The notes beneath the pieces were generated by a model. That model worked only from the letters and a program-made list of their open reading frames with translations, had not been told where the DNA came from and ran no database searches. DNA of 64,000 nucleotides from Galaxea fascicularis (taxonomy: Eukaryota > Cnidaria > Anthozoa > Scleractinia > Euphylliidae): NCBI GenBank assembly GCA_948470475.1, contig OX419338.1, positions 35,399,595 to 35,463,594 on the forward strand, given 5' to 3'. Numbering within the stretch: the stretch's first letter is position 1; the number at the start of each line of letters is the position of its first letter. This document shows positions 31,994 through 42,400 of this stretch, in pieces. The translations under genes were made by a program, and so were the position numbers.

Positions 31994-32139
31994 TTTTGTT
32001 GCGGTGAAAAGATTCTTGCGTGTTAGACCGTTGACCAACACTCGAACTGACCAGTACCTCCTGTCGCTGCAAGCGTAGCATGAATTTGTATTTCCGCGTA
32101 ACCCACGAGCGTAGTTTCGTTTTCTTTGGCTAAGAACCA

Positions 32140-32260
32140 ATAGAATACTCTTTTCTATGAGTATTGTTTATTTTAACCAATGGTAAGGCACAAGATAAAC
32201 AGCTATCCCTTATCACCGCACGCGGGAGAATTCAAAATGGAGGACGCCATGTTTGCTGGT
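32140..32260. promoter_or_regulatory. Candidate divergent promoter region
   Basis: Lies between the minus-strand first exon and a plus-strand open segment. Contains 'aaccaat' twice (CCAAT-type) and CG-rich 'accgcacgcgggag'. Position and composition only; no TATA box assigned. Confidence 0.35.
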
Positions 32261-32514
32261 TGATCATCCACCCACCGCGTTTTCAAAGGAAAAGTTTTTC
32301 AGAGAATGTCTGTACCTTTTTGTCAAGTTTTTGAGTCTCTTCCACGATGTCGCACCTTTCAGGCATTTTGCAGAGTATTTCTTCTTACTGTACTGCACAG
32401 TAATTCCCTCCGGCGCGCAAAGATTTGTTCAAAGTCATGTGTTCCTTAATCTATGTCACAGCACCGTTGTTACTAGGAAAAAACAAAAGAACCTGAAGAA
32501 CACTAAGACGAATG
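32240..32514 (+). other. Possible plus-strand first exon
   Basis: A frame open from 32253 reaches KKQKNLKNTKTN and an AATG/GTGAGC donor-like site at about 32514. The first ATG (32234 region, MEDAMFAG) closes at once. A second ATG at about 32306 gives 46 codons. No homology recognised; it could be untranslated. Confidence 0.3.
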
Positions 32515-32957
32515 GTGAGCAAAAATGGCAGCAAATTTGAAAGTTTCCTAAAATCATTTTAAACTGCACTTTAGGCAAATTGCAAACTTTTTTGGCGAAA
32601 CATGCCTGAATATTGAAGGATTTTCTGCAGAAAGGGCATTTGATCCAAAATTTGGCATTAAAACCCAAATCTCTCTGAATTTGCTGTACTTGAATTGAAA
32701 TACAGACTAGTTATCACATCAGGAGTTGCAGGTCAGCCAATTAAATGAAAAAAATTATTTCATTGCTAAAAGGCAAGAATTTAGTGAATCATTACTACAA
32801 CGTATGGCTTCAGCTAAAAACTCAACGATAAACAAAAAAAATGGATCTGATCTGACGCCTAACCACTTTCTTTTGTTTGAAATGATTCATGTGTTACTTC
32901 AGCCAGTCCAGTTTAGGGTTAAAGTCACATGCTAATTTGAAGAATCCAAACCTTCAA

Positions 32958-33215
32958 ACCCAGGGGAGTACTCCAATTTCAAGTGACGGGGATGATCGAA
33001 TGGGGGCAAAAATCAACCCCCCGAAAAGTCCCTGGAGCTTCCAACAAAACCCAAAAAAATCCTGGACTAAAAATTAATCCCCCAAAAATCCTATGCTGAA
33101 CCTCCGAGCCTTGAAAATTTCCAGAAAGAATTGTAATTTATTCGCAGAACTACGTGGCTGGGATTCCAAGGTACTTCCCTGGGGCACTACCACTAATCCG
33201 GCTTAAAAAAAAAAT
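32958..33215. repeat. Dispersed repeat (GGGGATGATCGAA family), copy 2
   Basis: 'atttcaagtgacggggatga' then runs of CCCC and 'ggggcactacca', matching the family seen at 31447-31762. More degraded at its right end. Confidence 0.6.
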
Positions 33216-33483
33216 CCTAAACTTTGCTGGATATATTCATCTCTTTTCAATTGTAATATTATGATGATAAAAACTACATGTAATGTACTTTAATTTTGTT
33301 GCATAGCTTAATTAAATCTGCGTTATTATGTAAAGTACAGATAGCTTGTAAATTTAGTGTATTTATAGCTATACAGATAGCTGTCGGAGACTGAGCAGCC
33401 TGCGTAGCAAGCGTTTCCGGGTAAGTACTTGGTGTAGGCACCCATATAGTGGTCCGGGCCATATATTGGTCCGGACGGTTACG

Positions 33484-34690
33484 TACACATCCTCACCCAT
33501 ACTTAGCCCTACTTAGACATCCGTACACATCCTTACCCATACTTAGCCGTACTTAGACATCCTTACACATCCTTACCCATACTTAGCTGTACCTAGACAT
33601 CCTTACACATCCTTAGCCGTACTTAGCCGTACTTAGACATCCTTAGACATCCTTACCCATACTTAGCCGTACTTAGACATCCTTACACATCCTTAGCCGT
33701 ACTCAGCCGTATTTAGACATCCTTACACATCCTTAGCCGTACTTAGCCGTACTTAGACATCCTTAGACATCCTTACCCATACTTAGCTGTACTTAGACAT
33801 CCTTACACATCCTTATCCATACTTAGCAGTGCTTAGACATCCTTACACATCCTTACCCATACTTAGCTGTACTTAGACATCCTTACACATCCTTAGCCCT
33901 ACTTAGACATCCTTAGCACGTACTTAGCCGTACTTAGACATCCTTACACATCCTCAGCCGTACTTAGCTGTACTTAGACATCCTTACACATCCTCAGCCG
34001 TACTTAGACATCCTTGGACATCCTTAGCTGTACTTAGACATCCTTGGACATCCTTAGCTGTACTTAGACATCCTTAGCCATCCTTAGCTGTACTTAGGCA
34101 TCCATAGCCATACTTATACCCCTTTAGACATCCTTAGCCGTACTTAGATGTCCTTAGCTGTACTTAGGCATCCTCAGCCGTACTTAGACATCCTTGGACA
34201 TCCTTAGCTGTACTTAGCCATCCTTAGCGGTACTTAGACATCCTTAGCTGTACTTAGGCATCCATAGCCGTACTTAGACCCTCTTAGCCGTACTTAGCCG
34301 TACTTAGACATCCTTACACATCCTTAGCTGTACTTAGACATCCTTAGCCGTACTTAGACATCTTTAGCTGTACTTAGACATCTTTAGCTGTGCTTAGGCA
34401 TCCTTAGCCGTACTTAGCCATCCTTAGCCGTACTTAGACATCCTTAGCTGTACTTAGCCATCCTTAGCGGTACTTAGACATCCTTAGCTGTACTTAGACA
34501 TCCTTAGCTGTGCTTAGGCATCCTTAGCGGTACTTAGCCCCTTAGCGGTACTTAGACATCCTTAGCTGTACTTAGCCATCCTTAGCGGTACTTAGACATC
34601 CTTACACATCCTTAGCCGTACTTAGCCGTACTTAGACATCCCTACACATCCTTAGCCGTACTTAGCCGTACTTAGACATCTTTACACATC
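33484..34690 (+). repeat. Left minisatellite arm of element 2, outer part
   Basis: Variants of TACTTAGCCG, TACTTAGACATCC, TTACACATCC and TTACCCATAC. The 10-bp half-unit with CTTAG is maintained. More heterogeneous than the arms of element 1, suggesting an older copy. Confidence 0.93.
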
Positions 34691-35195
34691 CTTAAGTGGT
34701 GAAACAGAGAATTAACTCTGCAGTGTAAATTAAAGTGCTAGAGAAACCCATGAAAAACCCACTGGGCGTTAACCCTTGTAAAGGGTATCAGGGAACCACA
34801 CGAGGCAAAGAAAAAATTCTTATGACCTCGGTGGGAATCGAACCCACGACCTCCGGATTAGATCTACCGTTGCTCTGCCGACTAAGCTACGAGGTCGGAC
34901 AGAGAAAGTCGGGGACGATTAAGGTGGTGAATCGCGGCGAAGAGAATATATATATGTTGTGCCGCGTAGCACTATAAACACTGTCCGACCTCGTAGCTTA
35001 GTCGTGGGTTCGATTCCCACCGAGGTCATAAGAATTTTTTCTTTGACTCGTGTGGTTCCCTGGTACCCTTTACTAGGGCTAACGCCCAGTGGGTTTTTCA
35101 TGGGTTTCTCTAGCACTTTAATTTACACTGCAGAGTTAATTCTCTGTTTCACCACTTGTGTTTATAGTGCTACGCGGCACAACATATATATGTAC
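34691..35195. mobile_element. Inverted pair of tRNA-derived SINEs inserted in the array
   Basis: Arms 'gtggtgaaacagagaattaa' and 'ttaattctctgtttcaccac' extend inward for ~200 bp. The left copy (minus) holds a complete tRNA-like body at 34826-34898. The right copy (plus, 34985-35028) has a deleted tRNA body that keeps GGTTCGATTCCCACCGAGGT. A phrase 'ctttacacatcctta' flanks both sides (34679-34693, 35198-35212). It may be a target duplication but is also array sequence. Confidence 0.75.
34826..34898 (-). other. tRNA-like sequence (SINE head), not a bona fide tRNA
   Basis: The 7-bp acceptor (GACCTCG/CGAGGTC), D stem GCTT/GAGC and T arm pair well. The A box TAGCTTAGTCGG and B box GGTTCGATTCC are perfect. 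The anticodon stem needs a bulged T (CGG-T-A / TCCG) and the loop lacks U33, so it is probably a SINE promoter, not a translating tRNA. The nominal anticodon would be TCT. Confidence 0.65.
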
Positions 35196-35256
35196 CTTTA
35201 CACATCCTTAGCCGTACTTAGCCGTACTTAGACATCCTTAGCTGTACTTAAGCATA

Positions 35257-35545
35257 CTGGCCGAACGAAATGCCAAAGAATTCCGATAAATCAAATGTAG
35301 GAACTGGCCGAACGAAATGCCAAAGAATTCCGATAAATTTGCAATGGAAGCCGAACGAACCCTAAAAAATTAACACAGAAAGCTATTTATATATGTTCTA
35401 CTAGAAAGGTGAAAATTGCACGCCTGTAACAAACATTACGTAACAGAACAAAGAAAATCGTAAAGTGTAAGAAAAGGTGCAAAGGAACAAGCAAAATTAA
35501 TGAATATTACAAAACGCAAAAATCCGAAATTGTTTCTTTTGTTCA
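35257..35545. other. Non-array insertion in left arm of element 2
   Basis: A 290-bp segment interrupting the array. It begins with a 47-bp tandem duplication (ACTGGCCGAACGAAATGCCA at 35258 and 35305) and continues as unrelated A-rich sequence. Origin unknown. Confidence 0.6.
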
Positions 35546-35965
35546 CATACTTAGCCATACTTTGACATCCTTAGACATCCTTAGCTGTACTTAGGCATCC
35601 TTAGCTGTAATTAGACATCCTTAGCTGTCCTTAGCCATCCTTAGCCGTACTTAGCCATCCTTAGCCCTACTTAGCCATTCTTAGCCGTACTTAGACATCC
35701 TTAACTCTACTTAGCCATCCTTAGCCGTACTTAGACATCCTTAGCTGTACTTAAGCATCCTTGGCCTCACTTGGACAACCTTAGCCGTACTAAGCCATCC
35801 TTAGCTGTACTTAGACATCCTTTGCTGTACTTAGACATCGTTAGCTGTACTAAGACATCCTTAGCCATCCTTAGCTGTACTTAGACATTCTTAGCTGTAC
35901 ATAGCGGACATCTTAAACTGTACTTAGTCATTCTTAGAAATCCTTAGCCGTACTTAGACATCCTA
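35546..35965 (+). repeat. Left minisatellite arm of element 2, inner part
   Basis: Degenerate TACTTAGACATCCTTAGCTG units continuing to the core boundary. Confidence 0.9.
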
Positions 35966-36958
35966 GTTGCGAGTATTTTCTATAGAACATCTAGGGAACC
36001 AAATAAAGTTACTTGTAGAATTCGAGAGAGAGAGGGGATTACAATTATAGAAACTTTTGTTGTCTGGTTAATATAACGTACCTTAGTTCCAATAGCAATT
36101 TAATAGCATATTTTTTTTTGTAAGTGCGTTTTTTCTTTCTTTCTTTTTTTTTTGGCGGGGGGGGGGGGGAGGGGGGGACGGCTGGGGAATTTTGGTAATT
36201 TTTCCAAAAATAGTGTTGGCCCTACCTTGTGCTTCATAAAGAAAGCTCCTGAACCCCAACTTTTAGGTGACTGACAAAAGTGCGACCCTCCCCTCACTAG
36301 AACATGGTATGTTCCATGCCGTAGAATCCTCAGAACATTTCGCTTGTAAACTCATGGATATAAATATATCTCGATATTGAAAGTGTACATTATTTACGTG
36401 TCGGATATTTACGTTTTATAGGTGAAGTTTTACAGCATGCGATAAAGAGAATGTGGATTATCAACTATTCTCAAAATTAAACCACACATTAGAAGAACAA
36501 CAACTTGAAATGAAAAAGTAATGGATGGCCTCTTTTAGGGCTTCCTCACCGCACTATTTTGAAGTATACTTTGACCAACTTCTATTGTAATTTGTGCATG
36601 TAGTGAAAAGAACCGATTATAAAAACAAGACAACAACTACTCTTATAGACCTTATTCCAAAATGGCGACGATTTTGTTATTCCTTTGTGTCCATGTAAAT
36701 TGGCCCTTCTTGCCTCGTTTTAAGCTAAAAATTCTATTGTATTCTGCAGATACGATCGAGGCAAAGAGGGCTAATTAACATGAATATAAAAGAATAATAA
36801 AATTGTCGCCATTTTAGAATAAGGTCTATTACTATGGAATTTTGAACTTTATATTCAAGCCTACCACAAGCCAGACTTAAAGAGCGACAACATGATCTAT
36901 TGGAAAGACTTTACAACACCAGAAGGAAAAAAAAGCACTGAAACTGATCAATAACTTT
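35966..36958. other. Core (spacer) of element 2
   Basis: 36432-36957 is the inverse of 13465-13805 in element 1. Shared landmarks: 'aagagaatgtggattatcaa', 'agggcttcctcac', 'aaagagcgacaacatgatct' and 'actgatcaataactt'. It is interrupted by the MITE at 36646-36828. 36110-36180 is a poly-T/poly-G tract. Confidence 0.8.
36646..36828. repeat. 183-bp MITE with TTA target duplication
   Basis: Ends 'tagaccttattccaaaatgg' and 'ccattttagaataaggtcta' are inverted with one mismatch. TTA lies on both sides (36643-36645, 36829-36831). Element 1 shows the empty site at the corresponding place. A 3-bp TTA duplication suggests PIF/Harbinger mobilisation (inference). Confidence 0.85.
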
Positions 36959-37690
36959 AAGTACAGCTAAGGACGGGTTAGTACAGCTAAGGATGGGTAA
37001 GTACGGCTAAGGATGTCCAAGTGAGGCTAAGGATGTCTAAGGATGTCAAAGTATGGCTAAGTACAGCTAAGGATGTCTAAGTACGGCTAAGGATGTCTAA
37101 GTAGAGCTAAGGATGTGTAAGGATGCCTAAGTACAGCTAAGGATGTCTAAGTACAGCTAAGGATGCCTAAGTACAGCTAAGGATGTCTAAGGATGTCAAA
37201 GTACGGCTAAGGATGCTTAAGTACAGCTAAGGATGTCTAAGTACGGCTAAGGATGTCTAAGTACAGCTAAGGATGTGTAAGGATGTGTAAGGATGTGTAA
37301 GGTTGTCTAAGTACGGCTAAGTACGGCTAAGTACGGCTAAGGATGTCTAAGTACGGCTAAGTATGGGTAAGGATGTGTAAGGATGTCTAAGTATTGCTAA
37401 GTATGGTTAAGGATGTGTAAGGATGTCCAAGTACAGCTAAGGATGTGTAAGGATGTCTAAGTACGGCTAAGGATGTCTAAGTACAGCTAAGGATGGCTAA
37501 GTACAGCTAAGGATGTCTAAGTACGGCTAAGTATGGGTAAGGATGTGTAAGGATGTCTAAGTATTGCTAAGTATGGGTAAGGATGTGTAAGGATGTCCAA
37601 GTACGGCTAAGGATGTGTAAGGATGTGTAAGTATGGCTAAGTTCGGCTATGGATGTGTAAGTACGGCTAAGTATGGGTAAGGATGCCTAC
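36959..37690 (-). repeat. Right minisatellite arm of element 2
   Basis: Inverse-orientation units (GTACGGCTAAGGATGTCTAA, GGATGTGTAAGGATGTG) running to the 63-bp terminal inverted repeat at 37691-37753. Confidence 0.93.
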
Positions 37691-37761
37691 GTAACCGCCC
37701 GGACCACTACATGGCCCGGACCACTATATGGGTGCCTACACCAAGTAGTTACCCGTTTCCG

Positions 37762-37945
37762 CAAGTAATGGGACAAAAGAGAGATGCGAGCGGGGAGGAG
37801 AGGAAGGTTTTGCTCTCGCCCCATTTCCCGCGCATCCGAAATTCGGAAAACGGCTTTCGAAAACGCCATGGAAGCGCCAGTCTCCTTCGCAGCCGTTATT
37901 AGCGTCGTCACGCAACGCTCCTAATAACGGCTGCGAACTAAGCAA
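37762..37945. repeat. Dispersed repeat hit by element 2, with terminal hairpin
   Basis: Continues the sequence left of element 2 (33385-33419) and ends in a perfect 15-bp stem: 'cgcagccgttattag' at 37889 and 'ctaataacggctgcg' to 37936. Confidence 0.65.
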
Positions 37946-38149
37946 TGTGTGAAGTTTTTAACTGTAATCATGTAGGCCTACTTTAAATGTCCCCATTATA
38001 GGTCACAACTTTCACTATTATCCTAATTCTTTATTCTCAAAAAATGTTACTATTAATATTATGCTCAAATACCTAAAATAAAATACAATCGCTTGATATA
38101 TGCTTATGTGGATGATTATATCGACAACATAAAGTATAAGTATTCCTTT

Positions 38150-38462
38150 TATGTGATCATCTTTTGTTATGCTGAAGCATGATGAAGGCTTCAATGTAGT
38201 CCTCCATAGCACATGCTTAGTTGTCCTGAAAGGCATTTTGTAGCAATGAGAAGACCCTCTCTGAGGCTGCAGATGACGGTTGGATAAGCAAGATTTTCTT
38301 GCATGCTTTTGCCCAATTTGGAATCTCTTGCTCTTGATTCCCCCACCAGGTTAGAGCATCAATATCAGGATTGACATCAGTAGTTGCAGCATATTTCCGG
38401 GAATTTTTCTTACTATTATGCTGGCGTAATGCTCGATGCTCATGCCTCACTATTATGCTCAA
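38150..38462 (-). pseudogene. hAT transposase C-terminal dimerisation domain, broken
   Basis: Minus-strand frame reads LTWWGNQEQEIPNWAKACKK then ILLIQPSSAASERVFSLLQN, the hallmark of the hAT dimerisation region (SSAASERVFS). A TAA follows FQDN, after which the same frame continues MEDYIEAFIMLQHNKR, as in intact hAT proteins. No DDE/RNase H part was found. hAT enzymes make 8-bp target duplications, like the foldback elements, but linkage to them is only positional. Confidence 0.85.
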
Positions 38463-39008
38463 AATTATGCCGGCATAATGTGGACAACCCTATTGATCAG
38501 ACCGACCTGTACAGGCTGGATGCGAAACAGAATGGGCTCCCGAGTGAAATCAATCTGTAGGGACACAAATAACAATCGTGAAACGAACAAATGCTGGTGG
38601 ACAAAAAAAAAACAGAAAATGATAGATCTGTTGTTCACCGCCCATCACCATGGCGATGAAGACATAAACGTGCAAACCACCCATACGTTCACTGTTAACC
38701 CACCGCCCACCGAAAAGTCGCCCTTATCAGTTATTCCATACACTTAGCGCATTGTTCTACTTCCTCCGCAAAATTCAGCTGTTTTTCTTTTTCAAAACAG
38801 AAAGCAGTGGTATGAGTGGAACAGAAGAAATAGACAAGGAAGGGCCTATGATAGTGGCCAGTCTAAAGGATCCAACCTCTGGAGATTTCAGAGGTATTTC
38901 ATGTATCATCCCCATTCCCTTCTGGCTTCAAAAATTAAGTAGAGTCATGTATCGCCAAGTATGGCATGTATAGCCATGTATAGCTATGTGTCATAAAGCG
39001 TTTTGTTC

Positions 39009-39062
39009 AACCTCGTCCTCAATCCGAGGATACCGGGCGGATTGCCCTGGGGACGAGGTTGG
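39009..39062. repeat. Hairpin MITE remnant just upstream of the retropepsin-like gene
   Basis: 'caacctcgtcctcaatccga' with 'tggggacgaggttg', related to 1889-2010. It ends ~34 bp before the start codon, so it lies in the 5' UTR or promoter. Confidence 0.65.
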
Positions 39063-39095
39063 TTTTTCGCGCCGTGTATGTACATGTCGGTGAAA

Positions 39096-39404
39096 ATGGC
39101 GTCGTCGGTTTTATCGCCAAGAAATGAAGATAATGCTGATTCACCGAACATCATCCTCAAATGCGTCATTCTTGCTATTTCGAAGGCTAACGGTCATGGA
39201 CGAACAAGTATTATTTATGCTTCCAAGCTCAGTAAAGACGGTGCGATCGCGATGAAAGGCAACCCCTTCCGCGTCTGCAACCGACAAGGTCGGTACATTT
39301 GGGATAATCAGGAACTGACGAATAATAGGATCGGAGTCGGTTCTGTTTTGAAATATATGGAATTTGGAGGTATGGGTATTTACCTCGCAAACACAAGAAA
39401 AAAG
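39096..39404 (+). CDS. Retropepsin-like gene, exon 1
   Basis: 103 codons, ending TRKK before donor GTAGGT. Contains ILKCVILAISKANGHGRTSI and NPFRVCNRQGRYIWDNQEL. Confidence 0.82.
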
Positions 39405-42400
39405 GTAGGTTGCATGCATCTTTCCTTACACCCATGAAAAAATTATACATCCCTGCGCGAGGCGCGTATTTTAATTTCCCGCGCTTGGAATTACACGCAA
39501 TTTTCTCTAACTGCGGTTTTGGGGGACGCAGCTTCAAAATTAGAGACGTTTTTATGGATTTTTAGCTATGTTTCAAGGTCCATAACTTGGTCTCTGTTCA
39601 ACCTAAAAGAATCAAACTTGGTCAAACGACCAATCTCAATGTTATCTTTCATGTGATGGTGTCAACAGAGTTCTAAAGTGATGACGTCGCAAAAATAAAA
39701 TTTTTGAAATTATAGGATATGATGCCATATTCTTATAGAGCATCCTAAAAGACGCCCTCATCCCAATAATTAGCTCCAAATTGCGATTCCTGGTAGAGAT
39801 ATGAGGGATCAAAGTTTGATGGCATCCCATACAAACCCTTCAAAATTTGTTTCAGTTCCTTCCGTTTAGAACTGACTCAAAATTAGAGGGATTTATATGG
39901 GGCAGTATCAAATTTCAATCCTTCATATATCGGCAGGGAATTACAATTAAGAGCTAATTTTTGGCAAGGACCCTTTTTTAAGGATACTCCATTCGAAAAT
40001 GGCGCCCAATCCCATAATTTCACAAATTTAATTTTTTGTGACGTCACACTTTAGAACTCTATTTATCGATTACTTGAAAATTTGAAACTCGCCCCAGTTC
40101 CCTTTTGAATTTCGGAACGGCCATTACTTTGGACTCAACATTTCATGGTAGTGTCGAAAACAAAGACCTACAGCGAAAGACAACCAAGTGTTCCCGTCAT
40201 TAACAGAGTAATTAATGCATTCATTAAAGTAGTTCTGTTGAAGGTTCCATTGGGCTCTACTGTTGAAATATCCTGTAACAAACTACAGACGTGCCAAATT
40301 CATGGAATTCAAGCTGATTTCCATAAGGATCTTCATCTTTGTACTGTTCTCATGAACATAATCTTTGTCCACAAAGGTAATTTGAACTTGTTTTTGTAAT
40401 GGATCTTTGTTTTCATAGGGGGTCTTTGGGATGTTAGGTCTTTGTTTTCGACACTACCACATTCCACTGTAGATTTGTAAATTTATTTGTTGAAATTCCA
40501 TACAGCCCCATACATTAGTTATACATGCATTCTGTGACTCAAACTCTATTCAATTTTGGAACAGGGTTAGTATGACAGTGATGCACAGGGTTGAAAACTT
40601 AATTTTGGGAGCACTCACCATCTTGGCAAGTGACTTTCAAATAATTTGTATTTGTACACGCCCAAAAATTGTTTTACTCGCCTTAAAGTACACTCAACAA
40701 AATTACTCAATTCTGATTGATCGAGAGCGGTACAATTAATCCCAAATAGTACTCCGTAAGAGTACCTATTAAGTTTCCATGACAATGGCGCGTAAGTTCG
40801 TAATTTTATTGAATGTACTTTAAATTAAAAATCGCACAACTTTCTCATACAATTCAGGATTGATAGATACTCGTGATTTTGAAAGTTCTCAAATTGCACT
40901 CGCCTAAAGGCTTGTGCAATTTTGAGAACTTTCAAAATCACTCGTACCTATTAATCCTGAATTGTACTCGAGGTCGTACGATTTCCTATACAAATACCAC
41001 CCCCACCCCCACCCCAGTCAAACCAAATAGAACAAAGTACAGGAAACAACTGTGCTGTTATTGTTTATTGTAAGCACCACTCTGCCAATGCTACACTATT
41101 TAATATTACAGCTGATTTAGTTTTTCTAAAACTTCTGTAACTTGAACAGAAGTCATAAGGTTTTAGATATTTATGAAGCAGGAAATTTGTGTGTATATGT
41201 GCCAGGTTTCAAAGTCTTTCAAATGTGAAAAGTACTAGTATGTTCACGTTTAGATTATCTTTTGTCACAAAAATCAGCTACAGTTTTATTTTCCTGAAAA
41301 TGAAAATTCCACCCGCCAAACCATTCGAGTAATCTACGATTTCCACTCGCCCGATGGGCTTGACCCTCGCACTGGTGAGTGGGCGAGCGCTAAATAAAAA
41401 CTCTGGATGCATGTATAATTAATGTATGGGGCTGTGTGGAAATTTTTCCCTTTTGACAAGTATCAAACAGTGTTTGTCAGAGAAATGATAGTGGCAATGA
41501 TAGTGTATATTTGGTTTCAATACTCACTGCCAGCTTACCTTTTAATAAGATCCACCCATGACAATGATATGAATAGGGTTGAAACAATATAAGATATCTT
41601 GTGCACTAACACTGTTGTTTGTTTTAGTGGACCATTGAACAAATTCAAATGGACCTGGAGTATGGTGTGAATGCCTATAAAAGCATTAGAGAGGTTTGCC
41701 CCAATGTAATGTTTAGTGAAGCAAGAGGCATGTATCTGGCTTCGGAACCAGAAAATCCAGTTATTTTTCTGGTTAGCATTGGATATGGTGTCATACAGAA
41801 TGAACGTATACAGTTTGCTACCAGAGCAGGGGAATTTGCAGATTTGAAATTGAACTGTAGGGAACATCTTACGATGGCTCTTGGTCCATCATACCTGCCG
41901 TTAAAGCGTTTGACAGACGAGGAAGATGTAGGGGATGTTATGGTTGTCAAGTTTGATACTTCGGATATTGGTCTACGCTCCCCCATGTATGCTGCTGTAT
42001 GTGAAGGATTAATACTCAGTAAGTTTAAATAACCGAAAATTTCATCTTAAAGAGTTTTAGTAGATTTTGAGACATTAGCAACATAACTGGAAAAATTATT
42101 GCTTGGAAATTAATAAATGGTAATAGGACTTCGTCTTCCAATTCGGTCTGTAATCATATGAGTGATTAACAAAACCGGATGGCTGCATAGCAGGAATCCG
42201 ATTTGTTTCTTACTTAATAACTGAGAGTGAGGTCGTCATGGGAAAATCTCAAAACTGAGACCTTGCCGTATTGACCAAGCGATAGCGAGGTCAATACAGC
42301 TAGGCTGAGGTTTGAGATTTTCCCGTAACGACCAAACGGTCGAGGTTATTAAGTTGTTTATTATATGGCTAACATAACAGTTCTAAGGGGGAAAAAAATT

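Larger units (their letters stand above)
33420..37753. mobile_element. 4.3-kb foldback-type DNA transposon (element 2)
   Basis: Flanked by exact 8-bp copies of CGTTTCCG (33412-33419 and 37754-37761). Its ends are GGTAAGTACTTGGTGTAGGC at the left and CACCAAGTAGTTACC at the right. Inverted arrays of the same CTTAGCC-type unit occur at 33484-34690 plus 35196-35965 (left, interrupted) and 36959-37690 (right). The core, 35966-36958, is partly homologous to the core of element 1. There is no transposase. It is inserted in another dispersed repeat, whose empty site would read caag-CGTTTCCG-caag. Confidence 0.88.

Noticed and set aside
31898..32140. 80-codon minus-strand frame as a separate protein
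   Set aside because: Its apparent start is a TTG; the only ATG-supported part is MFRVQ, directly before a consensus donor.
34826..34898. Functional tRNA-Arg(TCT) gene
   Set aside because: The anticodon stem needs a bulge, the position before the anticodon is not U, and the sequence is one arm of an inverted SINE pair.
37687..37945. Overlapping open frames on both strands as genes
   Set aside because: They span the foldback terminus and a dispersed repeat hairpin.
39003..39095. N-terminal extension of the retropepsin-like protein
   Set aside because: The upstream part has no ATG before 39078 and overlaps a MITE hairpin; MASSV (or MYMSVK just upstream) is a better start.
40145..40399. 84-codon open frame as a gene
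   Set aside because: It starts within the perfect TIR of a MITE and lies inside that MITE.
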